64,000 nucleotides of DNA, from assembly GCA_964036045.1 (NCBI GenBank), contig OZ038382.1, positions 87,095,795 through 87,159,794 of the forward strand, read 5' to 3'. Shown here in pieces: positions 50,074-61,402 of this stretch (positions are counted from its first letter, which is position 1; each line of letters starts with the position of its first letter). Below the pieces are notes generated by a model, which did not search any database, was not told where the DNA came from, and saw only the letters and a list, made by a program, of their open reading frames with translations. Source of the stretch: Eutreptiella sp. 'Long Island Sound 2002' (taxonomy: Eukaryota; Euglenozoa; Euglenophyceae; Eutreptiales; Eutreptiaceae). Both the position numbers and the translations under genes were made by a program.

Positions 50074-51610
50074 GCTCCAATCCGGGGCGTCTTCTTGTCG
50101 TATTCTCTCCGTTGCCTCGGACGCTCCAGTCCGTGGCACCGGGCACATCCCCGGATTATCCAGTCCGGGGGCTTGTACCGTGCTTCGTTCCGCCTCCGAC
50201 GCTCCAATCCGGGGCGTCTTCTTATCGTATTCTCTCCGTTGCCTCGGACGCTCCAATCCGTAGCACCGGGTTCTCCCCCGGACGATCCAGTCCGGGGGCC
50301 CGGGCCGTGTTCCACTCCGCCCCGGATGCTCCAATCCTGGGCGTCTTTTTGTCGTATTCTCTCCGTTGCCTCGGACGCTCCAGTCTGTGGCACCAGGTTC
50401 ACCCCCGGATGATCCAGTCCGGGGGCTAGTGCCGTGCTTCATTCCGCCCCGGATGCTCCAATCCGGGGCGTCTTTTTATTGTATTCTCTCCGTTGCCTCA
50501 GATGCTCCAGTCCGTGGCACCGGGTTCACCCCCGGACGCTCCAGTCCGGGGGCTAGTGCCATGCTTCATTCCGCCCCGGATGCTCCAATCCGAGGCGTCT
50601 TTTTATCGTATTCTCTCCGTTGCCTCGGACGCCCCAGTCCGTGGCACCGGGTTCACCCCCGGACGATCCAGTCCGGGGGCTAGTGCCGTGCTTCATTCCG
50701 CCCTGGATGCTCCATTCCGGGGCGTTTTTTTGTCGTATTCTCTCCGCTGCCTCGGACACTCCAGTCCGTGGCACCAGGTTCACCCCCGGACGATCCAGTC
50801 CGGGGGCTAGTGCCGCGCTTCATTCCGCCCCGGATGCTCCAATCCGGGGCGTCATTTTTTCGTATTCTCTCCGTTGCCTCGGACGCTCCAGTCCGTGGCA
50901 CCGGGTTCACCCCCGGACGATCCAGTCCGGGGGCTAGTGCCATGCTTCATTCCGCCCCGGATGCTCCGATCCGGGGCGTCTTTTTGTCGTTTTCTCTCGG
51001 CTGCCTCGGACGCGCCCATCCATGGCATCGGGTTCACCCCCGGACGATCCAGTCCAGGGGCTAGTGCCGTGTTTCATTCCGACCCGGATGCTCCAATCTG
51101 GGGCGTCTTTTTATCGTATTCTCTCCGCTGCCTCGGACGCTCCAGTCCGTGGCACCGGGCTCACCCCCTGACGATCCAGTCCGGGGGCTAGTGCCGTGCT
51201 TCATTCCCCCCTGGATGCTCGGATCCGGGGCGTCTTTTTGTCGTATTCTCTCCGTTTCCTCGGACGCTCCAGTCTGTGGCACCGGGTTCACCCCCGGAGG
51301 ATCCAGTCCGGGGTCTAGTACCGTGCTTCATTCCGCCCCGGCTGCTCCAATCTGGGGCGTTTTTTTATCGTATTCTCTCCGTTGCCTCGGACGCTCCGAT
51401 CCGTGGCACTGGTGTCACCCCCGGACGATCCAGTCCGGGGGCTAGTGCCGTGCTTCTTTCCGCCCCGGATGCTCCAATCCGGGGCGTCTTTTTGTTGTAT
51501 TCTCTCCGTTGCCTCGGACGCTCCAGTCCGTGGCACCAGGTTCAGCCCCGGACGATCCAGTCTGGGGGCTCGGGCCGAGCTCCACGCCGCCCCGGATGAT
51601 CCGATCTGGG
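50074..51610. repeat. 127-bp tandem satellite, about 12 units
   Basis: The word gctcca(a/t)tcc starts at 50074 and recurs every 127 bases (50201, 50328, 50455, 50582, 50709, 50836, 50963, and so on to about 51598). Each unit contains three imperfect palindromes of one design, CCGGAyGmTCCArTCCGG-like, spaced roughly 42 bases: around 'ggatgctccaatcc', 'ggacgctccagtcc' and 'ggacgatccagtcc'. The unit is therefore itself a triplicated hairpin. Because 127 is 1 mod 3, every frame cycles through all phases, producing peptide repeats that are not evidence of genes. Confidence 0.96.
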
Positions 51611-52200
51611 GTGTCATGTATCTTTCTCTCATTGCTGTCTTCAGTGTTCGGCTGTTTTGTAGCCGGCAGGGGTTTGGTACCCTGCTGGGCGCACACACGT
51701 CCATCCGGACTGCGGCTGTTGCGCTGTGGGGACTGCGGGGCTTGGACTTGTTCTTGGCGGCTCGTTCGTCGTCGGGTGTGGCTGTTTGCCGTGGTGGTGT
51801 CGTGTTTTGTGCCGTGGTGCGTGCTGGCGTCTGATGCTGCGTGTGTGCCCTGCCTGGCCTGCGTGTGGCGCGCGCTCCTTGCCCGGGCGAGCTGTTGCGC
51901 AGGCGCGGGGACACTCCCTCTCTCTGGCGGACCCGTTTGACTCCATGGCGGGCCTTGTTGGCGCCCGGCTGTGGCCCAGCGCGCGGCAGTGGGGTGTGTG
52001 TACGTTGGGGGGGGGGGGGTTGGTTCCTCTCCCCTCGCCTTCCGCGCCTTGTCCCTCTGTCGCTTTTCGCCGGCCTGCCCTGCCTGCCTACCCTCTTCGT
52101 ACCCGCCTGGTTGGCTTTGGCTGGACGGTTGGTCTTGGTGGTCTGACTTGGTGTTTCTTTCCTGCAGGGCGGCGAGGCCTGGGTTCGTTTTGGGGGCGGG
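51611..52200. other. A-poor spacer between satellites
   Basis: The plus strand is poor in A and rich in G/T. Frames on both strands are open across it and continue into the flanking satellites. A G run of 11 lies at about 52008. No domain is recognised. Confidence 0.4.
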
Positions 52201-53620
52201 TTACTCGTGTGGTGTGCCGTGCCGCGTGTACGGTGTCCTGGGCCTCCTGGCTCCTGTTCACCGGCGTGCATGCCCTGCGTGTGGTGTTGCGTGTGCGGTG
52301 TCCTGGGCCTCCTGGCTCCTGTTCACCGGTGTGCGCGCTCTGTGTGTGGTGTCGTGTGCACGGTGTCCTGGGTCGCTTGGCTCCTGTTCACCGGTGTGCG
52401 CGTTCTGTGTGTGGTGTTTTGTGTACGGTGTCCTGGGCCTCCTGGCTCCTGTTCACCGGTGTGCACGCTCTGCGTGTGGTGTTGTGTGTACGGTGTCGTG
52501 GGCCTCCTGGCTCCTGTTCACCACTGTGCGCGCTCTGTGTGTGGTGTTGTGTGCATGGTGTCCTGGGGCTCTTGGCTCCTGTTCACCTGTTTGTACGCTC
52601 TGTGTGTGGTGTTGCGTGTACGGTGTCTTGGCCCTCCTGGCTCCTGTTCACCGGCGTGCACGCCCTGTGTGTGGTGTTGCGTGTACGGTGTCCTGGGCCT
52701 CCTGGCTCCTGTTCACCGGTGTGCGCGCTCTGTGTGTGGTGTTGTGTGCACGGTGTCCTGGGTCGCTTGGCTCCTGTTCACCGGTGTGCGCGTTCTGTGT
52801 GTGGTGTTTTGTGTACGGTGTCCTGGGCCTCCTGGCTCCTGTTCACCGGTGTGCACGCTCTGCGTGTGGTGTTGTGTGTACGGTGTCCTGGGCCTCCTGG
52901 CTCCTGTTCACCGGTGTGCACGCTCTGTCTGTGGTGTTGCGTGTACGGTGTCCTGGGGCTCTTGGCTCCTGTTCACCTGTGTGTACGCTCTGTGTGTGGT
53001 GTTGCGTGTACGGTGTCTTTGGCCTCCTGGCTTCTGTTCACCGGCGTGCACGTTCTGTGTGTGCTGTTGCGTTCACGGTGTCCCAGGCCTCCTGGCTCCT
53101 GCTCACCGGTGTGCACGCCCTATGTTTTTTGTCCCGGGTGCGGTGTCTTGGCCCCCTTGGCTCCTGTTCACCGGCGTGCACGCTCTGTGTGCGGTGTTGT
53201 GTGCGCGGTGTCCTGGGCCGCTTGGCTCCTGTGCACCGGTGTGCCTGCTTTGGTGTGCTGTGTCCTGTGTACTGTGTCCTGGGCCCCATGGCTCCGGTTC
53301 ACCGGAGTGCACGCTCTGGGTGCGGTGTCATGTGCGTGGTCTCCTGGGCCTTTTGGCCCCTTTTTGCTGGTGTGCTCGTGTGGTGTGTGTTGTGTTGCGT
53401 GTGTGGCGTCCTGGGACACTTGGTTCGTGTTCTCCGGTGTTGCTGTGTGCTGCGGTGTGTGTGGTGTTCGGTGTGCGATGTTGCGTGTGCGGTGTCCTGG
53501 GCCTCCCGGCCCCTGTTCACCGGTGCGCACGCTCGGTGTGTGGTGTTGTGTGGGCGGTGTTCTGGGCCGCTTGGCTCCTGTTCACCGGTCTGCTCGTGCG
53601 GTGTGTTGTGTGTGGGTGCA
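52201..53620. repeat. 65-bp GT-rich minisatellite, about 21 units
   Basis: The word cggtgtcctggg starts at 52231, 52296, 52361, 52426 and 52491 and so on, a strict 65-base period at first and looser toward 53600. Each unit contains 'ctcctgttcaccggtgtgc'. A is scarce on the plus strand. The Cys/Val/Leu-rich 736-codon frame that spans it is a repeat artefact. The reverse complement of this unit resembles the 60-bp repeat at 57240-57610. Confidence 0.93.
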
Positions 53621-53936
53621 CCCTTGTGTTGACCACATGCTTGGGTTCGCTACGCAGTGGCATGCCCTTGGTGCCTTTGCTGACTTCAAGGCAGAAGAAA
53701 GGCACAAGAATCGGAAAACAGAGATCGGGTTCAGGAGCCTCAAGGGGGGGGCAAGGAAAGATAAAGGGGGGGTACGGGGACTGAAAGGTAGACTGGTGAG
53801 GCGAGATTTCGTGAAACTGTGGAGAGAAGTTGTAAAAAAAAATAATCTGGATTTGGGTTTGTTAAAGAGGGGTTCGGATGTATGGGTGCGTGCATGGACA
53901 CAACAACCACACGTGAAGGAACACAAAACGTATTGA
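53621..53936 (+). CDS. Possible C-terminal exon or chance frame after the satellite
   Basis: The last 90 codons of the frame that spans the satellite leave the repeat and become charged and helical ('DFKAEERHKNRKTEIGF', 'RRDFVKLWREVVKKNN', 'DVWVRAWTQQPHVKEHKTY'), ending at TGA 53934-53936. This could be a genuine 3' exon joined elsewhere, or simply unique sequence without stops. No domain is recognised and no acceptor site is convincing. Confidence 0.2.
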
Positions 53937-54315
53937 AAGGCAAATGCTCATTAGCAGTCTGTATGGTGTTTCAGCATTGGTGTATGATATTTGATTTGGG
54001 TATCCATTGAATTGCTTTGGGCAAGTATACGTCTTTTTTAATGCATCTTGCATTCAACATGCTGTTCTGATGCAGTGATGCTCTTTGCAAGGGAAGGGTG
54101 GCTCAGGTTACGGCACCAGCAGGCCAGCCCTCGGTAGGCCTTATTGCTAAAAACACCAAGGGCAGCTGGTGATCCCATTTGATTGCCTATCTTCAGCGCC
54201 TATATTTGTTGGTTGCACTTGGTAAGTCCTCCTCTGCTCTGCGCCGTATTGCACAAGTGTTGTCCTTTGTGGGCCCTTGGTCTTGCCGTGCCTTGCTGCG
54301 ATGCAGACACAGTGT
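53937..54315. other. Spacer, no gene recognised
   Basis: AT-richer DNA with stops in all frames; nothing recognisable. Confidence 0.4.
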
Positions 54316-54387
54316 GTATGCAAGGGTTTGAACCCACGATTTCCAAACGTAGGCAACATGCACATACCTCTAGACCAACCAGCTGCC
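54316..54387 (-). other. tRNA-like element (Pro-type head), probable SINE or pseudo-tRNA
   Basis: On the minus strand the A box ttggtctagaggtatg (54378-54363) and the B box gggttcaaaccc (54335-54324) have the same 27-base spacing as in a proline tRNA, and the A box matches that tRNA type closely. The T stem is only partly paired and the anticodon stem poorly, so this is not a functional tRNA. It lies directly beside CGTACG array 4. Confidence 0.45.
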
Positions 54388-54399
54388 ATACCACGTAAC

Positions 54400-54610
54400 A
54401 TGTAGGCGGTGCGTACAAACTGCGTACGCACCAGCAGATCAACACGTACACGTCGGTAATCTAACACGTACGCGTTGGCGAGCTGATGCGTATGTGTTAA
54501 GTCACTAACGCGTACACATTGGATTAGCAACTCGTACGCGTCGAAACACCAACAGGTACACGCTGCGCACCCAACGTGTACGCGTTGCATTGCCAACACG
54601 TACGTGTCAG
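54400..54610. repeat. CGTACG-motif array 4
   Basis: About nine cgtac-cored words, typically 'aacacgtacgcgttg' or variants, spaced 18-30 bases apart, adjoin the tRNA-like head. Two more copies follow at about 54822 and 54840. Same motif as arrays 1-3. Confidence 0.65.
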
Positions 54611-56062
54611 AGGACAGTCTGAAATCGACGTTTAAGGAAATTCAGTATGGTTTTCTGAACACTCTGTGTAGGGAGAAGGCGACCTACGGTCGGCAATGTC
54701 TGCAGTGGCACCCAGTGGTAAAGGGGAAGTGCAAAAAGGGGTTGGGCTGGGTAAGGTGATACCCAACACATGAATGTTCCATGAAAAATGATAAATTTCC
54801 AACATAGAGAAAACCAACGCATACGAGTTAAGATATCAACACGTACGCGCCCATGTGAACAGATCTTAGCAGGTACAAATGTCACCTGTCATTCAGTGTT
54901 ATCGTAGTCCTGATTGGCTCTCTGGCACTCACACTCTGCTAGGGCATTAGTCTTGGACAACAGCGTTGTTTTAACCTTGACATGACAGACTACACAGGAC
55001 AAGATAATAATAAACAAACAACAAAAACAGAGAACATACTCCACAAGACTTCTCACCTCTGTCTGTCATGCATATGCCATTATGCCTGCTGGTGCGGGAT
55101 GTGCAAAGGCGATGTGCCCAGCGCCAGCGCAACACCACCTTTCTAGCGCCGAGGTACACGCAGGAATCAACCCGCAGGTTGTTTGCCGCAAAAAAACAAA
55201 ACGAATGCTACCATATGCTGCTACCATATTGGCTGAGTTTGTTAATATCCCTAGTGCGCCTACCCGAAGAGGTACCGATTTCCTCAGCATCTCTCTTTCT
55301 TGGAGTCAGGGTTTTTTTCCCTTGGACCCATGTTTCATGACTATCTTGTGCACCTCTTGTCGCTGATTATGGTTGTTTCCGAACTCTCTGGTTTTTCTGT
55401 TTTTGCCACAAACTGTGTTTCAAAAAAGCAAAAGGAAACCTCCTTCTCTGCAACCCTCGCACACTGGCGACATGGGAAATGCTCACTGTAATCTCCACTT
55501 TAATCGCAATTCTGAGTTCCAACAGACAAACACCTGTACAAAAAAATATACAACCCTGCGTCTGACAATCCCTCGTTATGCTGCACACACGGTCCTGCTC
55601 TGTCTGCTGTCTCAATGTTCATGAAAATTGCTTAACAATGAATGGCACCAACCATCACGCTTTACTACAGGTGTACCAGGGATTCCTGGCCCTCTGCCCG
55701 GTCCCTTCCTACCGCAGGTAACACTGCCTTTCCAGAGCCTGCAGGCTACCCTTGCCTGCAGTCTCAGTCGGGCAGAGGGCCCCTTCCCGGTTGGTAGAGG
55801 GTTGTAGGCAGCAGTTCCTGTAAGCCGAGGGATGACACTGGCACACTGGCATGGCAGGGAGCCGCCCTGTTTTGCTGACTAGGCGCCCCCCCGACCAGAC
55901 CCTGTGCAGGCATCCTCCCCACCAGCCTGACCTGTATGACCCCCAGCCATGGTGTTGCCCTGTGTCCTAACAGATTGGAGGCAGACCCGTGCGACAGGCC
56001 GCTTAGAGTTCGGCATACCTATATACCATTCATGTATATCAATACAAATATGCATGCTGGGC
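54611..56062. other. Unassigned DNA
   Basis: No gene recognised. Frames of 60-95 codons exist on both strands without domains. An inverted repeat (ccctctgcccg near 55690, cgggcagaggg near 55770) could form a hairpin with a loop of about 70 bases. Confidence 0.35.
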
Positions 56063-56150
56063 CGTTCGTACACACGTTCGAACCAACGTCCTCACGCTGC
56101 CATACGTTATGAGTGCATCCCAGCTGCCGGCCTTAATGGCCTCGGGCTCG
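56063..56150 (-). other. tRNA-like element (class II, Leu/Ser-type head)
   Basis: The minus strand carries an A-box region cccgaggccattaaggcc (56146-56129) like that of leucine or serine tRNAs (gccgagyggttaaggc) and a B box ggttcgaacg (56084-56075). The total length of about 88 bases fits a long-variable-arm tRNA. Stem pairing is incomplete. Probably a SINE head or pseudogene. Confidence 0.35.
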
Positions 56151-57239
56151 CCTGGTTGCCTTTTCCGGCACCACCGTACTGGGTGGTTGCGGAAGGTGCT
56201 CACCACCGAGCGGCACAGTTGAAACAAATTTGTGTTAATACTCGGACCTGTGCAATTTTCAATTAGTCTGCTTATTGTTGTCCATCTTGTCTTTTGCTCC
56301 GCACCTGCTTGTTCCTTGTTCTCTTCTTACCCTCTTTCTTGATCTGTGAACCCGAACCCTTGCCGGCGTTCTTTTCCTTGTGACCCGGCACGAAGCAAGT
56401 CCCCTTGGAATACTGCTGCTGCGGGGCATTCTGTCACGCATGACCTAGTTTGTCGTGCCGCCGTCTCCTAGCCGTTTTGTGCCTGCCCGGTTTATGGCAC
56501 CTCACGATTGCCCGATTCCACTGCTGCTTCCATCCCCTGATGCCCAGCTGCCCACTAGACCGTGGGTGGGTCCCAACCCCTGGGACCGCAGCTCCTCTTC
56601 CTCCACCTTCACTTCTGGGTGCACCTTCCCTTTCTGCTTCCTTTTTGCTTCTTCCACCTCCTCCGTTGTCATCCACCATGCCCACCGCAGCTGTCTCCCA
56701 GGTGGCACATCTTCCTGGGCATAGATAGTCCAGAAGGGCAGGCGCTGGAGGATCGTTTATCTGCAGGACAGACGTTCCCAGTCTTGTCCTTTTGGTCATT
56801 GCCACATTCTTTCGTCTGGAGGGTCCGCCGCTTCCTGTTGCGTTTGTGCGGACATTTCATTTCAGCAATTTCTGTGTACAGTAGTGGCTGTGCATGCCCT
56901 CAGGTTGGTGTCACCCCTTGCAAGTGCCCTAGTGGCTGCGGCATGGGCTTGGCGGGGACTGTGACGGGTGCAGCCCCAGCTGGGGCTGCCCTTATCCAGA
57001 ATGGGCTCATGTGCGATCGGGGTACTAATTATATAGTGTGACAGTACAGAAATGCAAGGGGAGATTTCGTTCATCGTATTATTGTGTATTATCTCTGGGT
57101 ATTTTTGGATACAATAGGTATGAAGGATTTGAACAAGGTCAGAGATTCGGAGTTCTGGGCATTTTGAGGTTGCCGGAATTCTGCAATTGGCTCGCGTGTA
57201 AACCCAGTGGAGGGTTCTTAAGACCCCTATAGACACACA
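56151..57239. other. Unassigned DNA
   Basis: Several frames of 60-160 codons, including a Pro/Leu/Phe-rich plus frame at 56562-57041, but no domains. Nothing is named. Confidence 0.35.
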
Positions 57240-57610
57240 TGATAACCCGAGCACGCACATCGGTGCACAAGTGGCAAGGGCGCACGGACACTGCACACGC
57301 AACACATCAAGCAGACACACCAGAGAACAACCGCCAAGAGGACACAGACACTGAACAAAACACACAACAAGCACGCACACCGGTGAACAAGCACCGAGGG
57401 GCCAGGGACACCGTACACACAACACACCAAGCACGCACACCGGTGAACAGGCGCCAAGAGGGCAAGGGCGCCGCTCATACTGCACGCGGGCTGCGCACAC
57501 CTGTGAATAAGTGCCAAGAGGCCAATAACACCGCACACAAAATAACAAGCGAGCACACCGGTGAACGAGCGCCAAAAGGCCAAGAACACCGCACACACAT
57601 GCGCTCCTAG
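57240..57610. repeat. 60-bp CA-rich tandem repeat, about 6 units
   Basis: cggtgaaca or a variant recurs at 57381, 57441, 57501 and 57559. The unit 'gcacaccggtgaacaagc(a/g)cc' followed by a CA-rich part resembles the reverse complement of the 65-bp unit at 52.2-53.6 kb ('gcacaccggtgaacaggagcc'). It is therefore a related satellite in opposite orientation. Confidence 0.8.
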
Positions 57611-58565
57611 GGCGGCCGAGCGACGGGTAACAACAAACCACACCGCAGAGACGGGACGCACTTGGGCAACCCGGCCGACCCACAGGGCCAGCAGCAGGGG
57701 TGTTACCCCAAGGCCGCTGGTCCGTGCCCGGCCAGGCTTCATCAGAAACCATCGCAAACGTCTGCCGGTGCCATGAAAGCAACTTGCGACAGGCGAGCCG
57801 GTTCACAGTTTGGGAGGGGGTCGCCTGCCAAGCAGCGGGATCCCGCAACTCAAGCCATAGGGGGTACCGTAGACTCGGGGGAGCAAAACCGTCTGTGGTC
57901 AGACATACTCCACACGCCTGGGCAGCACCCCGGAGCTGCCATCCAAAGGTTTGGACATGTGGCCCTACCCATTGAATAATGTGGGGACACCCCCCCAGCC
58001 GGGAACCTGTGGGAGTGGCTCAAAAGGCTCCTGACCTAGGGCAGTGGGAGGGACAGGATGTCACCTTGGTAGGACGTTCATCGTGCATTGTCAAAGGAGG
58101 CATCCTGAGCTCCCAAAGAAACGTACGTACCTACGCTGAACGGTAGGGGTGAACATCAAGGGGGGCTAGGGTTATAACCCTAGTTACTTTGAAAAAGGTA
58201 CTTGAAGGTTCAGAAAGAGTGATCAAAAATATTAAATGTTTGTCCTCATTACTTCCCAAGGCTTAGGGAGGGCATGGCCTGGATCAAGTACCCCCAGAAA
58301 GCCATGGTAGTGACTTGTTCTTACTCCATGCTGGAGTACTAGTTGATCAGGCTAGTGGCACCAAGGAAAAAGGCTCACACTACCATGAAAGCACCCCAGA
58401 AAATGCTTCAAAGCGGCAACTTACACTCTCATCAGTTCATAGAAGCTTCTCACACTGTAGGTACCGCAGTAGAAAAGTATAATGTACCATGTATGATGTC
58501 ACTTCGAGGGACAGTCCTCGAAAGTTCTTGGCTGGCGGCGAGAACCTCTGCCAAACCATTGGGGG
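57611..58565. other. Unassigned DNA
   Basis: No gene recognised. A 328-codon minus frame (57848-56862) spans this and the 60-bp repeat; its only protein-like part is about 60 codons near 57848-57660, without a domain. Confidence 0.35.
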
Positions 58566-58645
58566 TCGAGGGGATGGAACCCGGGACCACCTCCCGAGAG
58601 TCAGAGAATGTACATGGTTACCAACTAGGGTAATGGTCAAACGCT
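58566..58645 (-). other. tRNA-like element
   Basis: On the minus strand 'taccctagttggtaaccatg' (58632-58613) resembles an A box and D arm, and 'gggttccatcccc' (58582-58570) resembles a B box and T arm. The spacing is near that of a tRNA. Complementary acceptor arms are not convincing, so a SINE head or decayed tRNA is more likely. Confidence 0.35.
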
Positions 58646-61402
58646 CTAATGTGGACAGCCATCGCTGTATAAATAGCATTTTAGTAAGCATCCTGACAAA
58701 GGGTCAGGGCGGAGCAATACTTCTGATGGAGTGCATAAAATTCCAAGAGCTGAGAAAAATAGAACAGGTAACCAACAGGGTCTGAATTTTGTGGTTTAGC
58801 GAAAAGGCTAGCAATTTAAGAAGTCAGATTGCTAAAAGCTGACGAAAACACGTTAGAAATTGTTTTTTGTAGTCTAAGGCTTACTGTCGATGACAAGCGC
58901 AACTGGACCGCACTCAGAAAAAGAGCTTGGGAAGCTCAAACAACTCCATGAAAAGAAGGTAGCCTTTGAAAGAAATTCTCGCGCAGACGACGAAAGAGTC
59001 AAATAATGGCCACTCGCCACAGCAAGTGGACAACCCGCTTCTGAGGTATGGTACTGTCGATACACATGTATGCATTGTGTTCCTGTTGTCTGTTTCATCA
59101 AAACGCTAGGGTTCTCACGGCTGCGTTCGTGGGGGGTATGGGTCCTCTCCATCGTTGCTCTGCACAGGTAAAACAATGAATAAAAAGCATGTCAAACGAA
59201 TCGAGCGCGTTGCGCGCTGCAGAGTTGGAGTACACACCGTGCTCGCAATGCATGTGCCTAATCTGAGCATTCACACATTGCCGCGCTTTCCCTGTGCATC
59301 CCTTCACCTTCTCCTTCTTTCCACAGGCGAAAGAAAAAGGGCTTGTGCGTGCTTGCTCTCCCTTTTGCAGTAAAGTAGGGTTCCTTAGAACGCTAGGCTT
59401 CGTTTTGCGCTGTTCATTTGGCATTCACCTCTCTCTCTCTGTCCTGGAGGTTACAAAGGAGGAAATACATGATATACATCATGCATTAATTGCTTACGGT
59501 TGTTTTAGCGCTTCAGTTTGTTCTTGCGCTTGTTGTCCTTGGGAATTCACACAGTCCATGGTGAGTAAGGTGAGTAAGCCCAGGAGTAGCCCACCCCCTG
59601 GTTGAGTTAGTTTGCGATGGCGTTCTCTTTGAACCAGCCTCCCTTGCCCGCATAATGCATGATCACGATGCGCTAAAGGGAGTAGGCCACGCCCTGTGCT
59701 CGTGGTATGACACTTGTTGGGTCACCCAGGGCTCCGTCCTATGTTCTGTAACAGAACTGACGGAGTCCTTAAAGCTTGCTTGCTTGACAGGGCAGTTCGG
59801 AAGTAGCGTATTAATTTCAGGTTTAAGACCCCTATAATACGACGAGGCCTGTTAGGTTCCAGGTCGAAACTGTCCTCCATGTGCCTCTTTGAGGTTGGCC
59901 AGGGAATGGTGATTGGTGCACTGCAGCATATTTGTGGCCAAGCTAAACAGGGCGCGGATCACACAATCAATCATGGAACTTCACAACGACGAGGCCACGG
60001 ACAACATTTCCTACACGCGGTGCGCTCAACAAGTGCACTTCCTTCACCAGGCCTTGTCAGGGAAGCGCGTGAGGCCGTACGTGTCAGGCCACAGCAGCCT
60101 AGGGGCGCTGTGTTTGCTTGCTCTTTCAGAGGGGGGGCAATAGGGGCCGAGACTTCATTGCCACCACCGACCAGTAGTGTGTGTAGCAGTTAAGGTCAGC
60201 AAGCCTGTTGGGGACTGAGTGCGGTTGTGCTCACCCTACCTTCGAAGGCTGGTGCTGACATTATTGAGGTTTTGTAGTGGTGTCTCCTGGTCCGCGTGGT
60301 TTCTCTGGCAGGCAGGGGAGTGTGTTAGGTTTTGGCCCTTAAAAGATGGGTTTTTGCTGTGCCCTTAGCATACTTGGTCACCCCTCCCTCTGTCCAGTAC
60401 GTAGCGCTTTTGCCGTGCACGCAAACGATAGGCGCCAGCACAGAAATTGGGCGCCATAGGAGTTGTACCAGTAGCTGACTAGGACCTGCGGTTCGACATC
60501 AGTGAAGGCAGATGATGGCACCCACGCTCGGGAGAGAAGTAAGACACACAGAGACAGACGTAGCACACTTAGGGGTATGGTGACACCGCCAAGACGGGTA
60601 GATCCCCATGGGACTGGACCAGTTAGGGGTCCCAACTGTGGGCATACTTGTCCCGAAGGAGGGTGTGAAAACCTTGTCTTTCAACACCTTGGTTGCCATT
60701 GTGCCCTGGTCTAGGAAGCGAACGCTACTGGTCGGCTCGTCATCACATTAGGGCATAACACATGCAACAGGTGGTCAACACCGCATTCACTCGCTGGCGG
60801 TCTGCAAACCTGATAAGCAGCCATCTGGCCTGCGCTGGTAACCACAGGCATGGGAGTGCAGGGCACCACCAAGGCAGGGGCAGGGCTCCGAAAGCAGCAG
60901 GGTTGCAGGTGTTTGGACAACCGAACCCGATTGAGGGCGAGCGTTAGTACACACACTGAGACTGGAGGTCTACCAGAGTCCTGGGCTGTCCTGGCACACA
61001 CTGAGTAGGCCTAGTTGTAGGCCGGCGTGTTCAGGCAACCTACAGTTGGGGTGGTTGTATGGAGCGGGGAACTTCGGACTAACCCGACCCCATGGGTATC
61101 TAGTCCAGCGTGTGGGCGCTATCTTGGACCTGTGCAGGATGATGGCACGGTGGGAGGCTTGGGCAGTGGGAGTCACCGACCATTGGGCTGCAAACAGGAT
61201 AAGCAGCCTGGTTGCATTCCGATGATCTGGAAGTGTCCCTCCAGGCGGAGCCTATACTCCTGCAGGAATGGCCTGAAGGAAACTGCCAACGGGAGGACGG
61301 GATTTCTTGGAGGTACCACTGCCTCCTGAAGCTTGGAACGTCCTTAGCTCGGTTAGGAGCAACAAATAGATAGGCACAAGGGGATTACTTTTTCTTCTTA
61401 CT
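58646..61402. other. Unassigned DNA
   Basis: No gene supported. Short frames of 60-105 codons exist on both strands (for example 59913-60143 plus). A short motif, ctgcaaacctgataagcagcc, recurs in similar form at about 60805 and 61190. The right part may be the 3' flank or LTR side of the gypsy remnant that follows. Confidence 0.35.

Noticed and set aside
50366-51834. Series of overlapping 98-107 codon frames with the same peptide
   Set aside because: Produced by the 127-bp satellite, whose length is 1 mod 3; each frame is the same unit in another phase.
51726-53936. 736-codon Cys/Val/Leu-rich frame resembling a membrane protein
   Set aside because: It is the 65-bp minisatellite read through; the period is 2 mod 3, so the same peptides appear in all phases. 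Only its last 90 codons are non-repeat.
54316-54387. Functional tRNA-Pro gene
   Set aside because: A and B boxes fit, but the T stem and anticodon stem have several mismatches and no acceptor stem pairs.
55690-55780. Hairpin from ccctctgcccg / cgggcagaggg as a small RNA or terminator
   Set aside because: A single inverted repeat with a loop of about 70 bases and no further support.
56862-57848. 328-codon minus frame
   Set aside because: Most of it translates the 60-bp repeat; the rest shows no domain.
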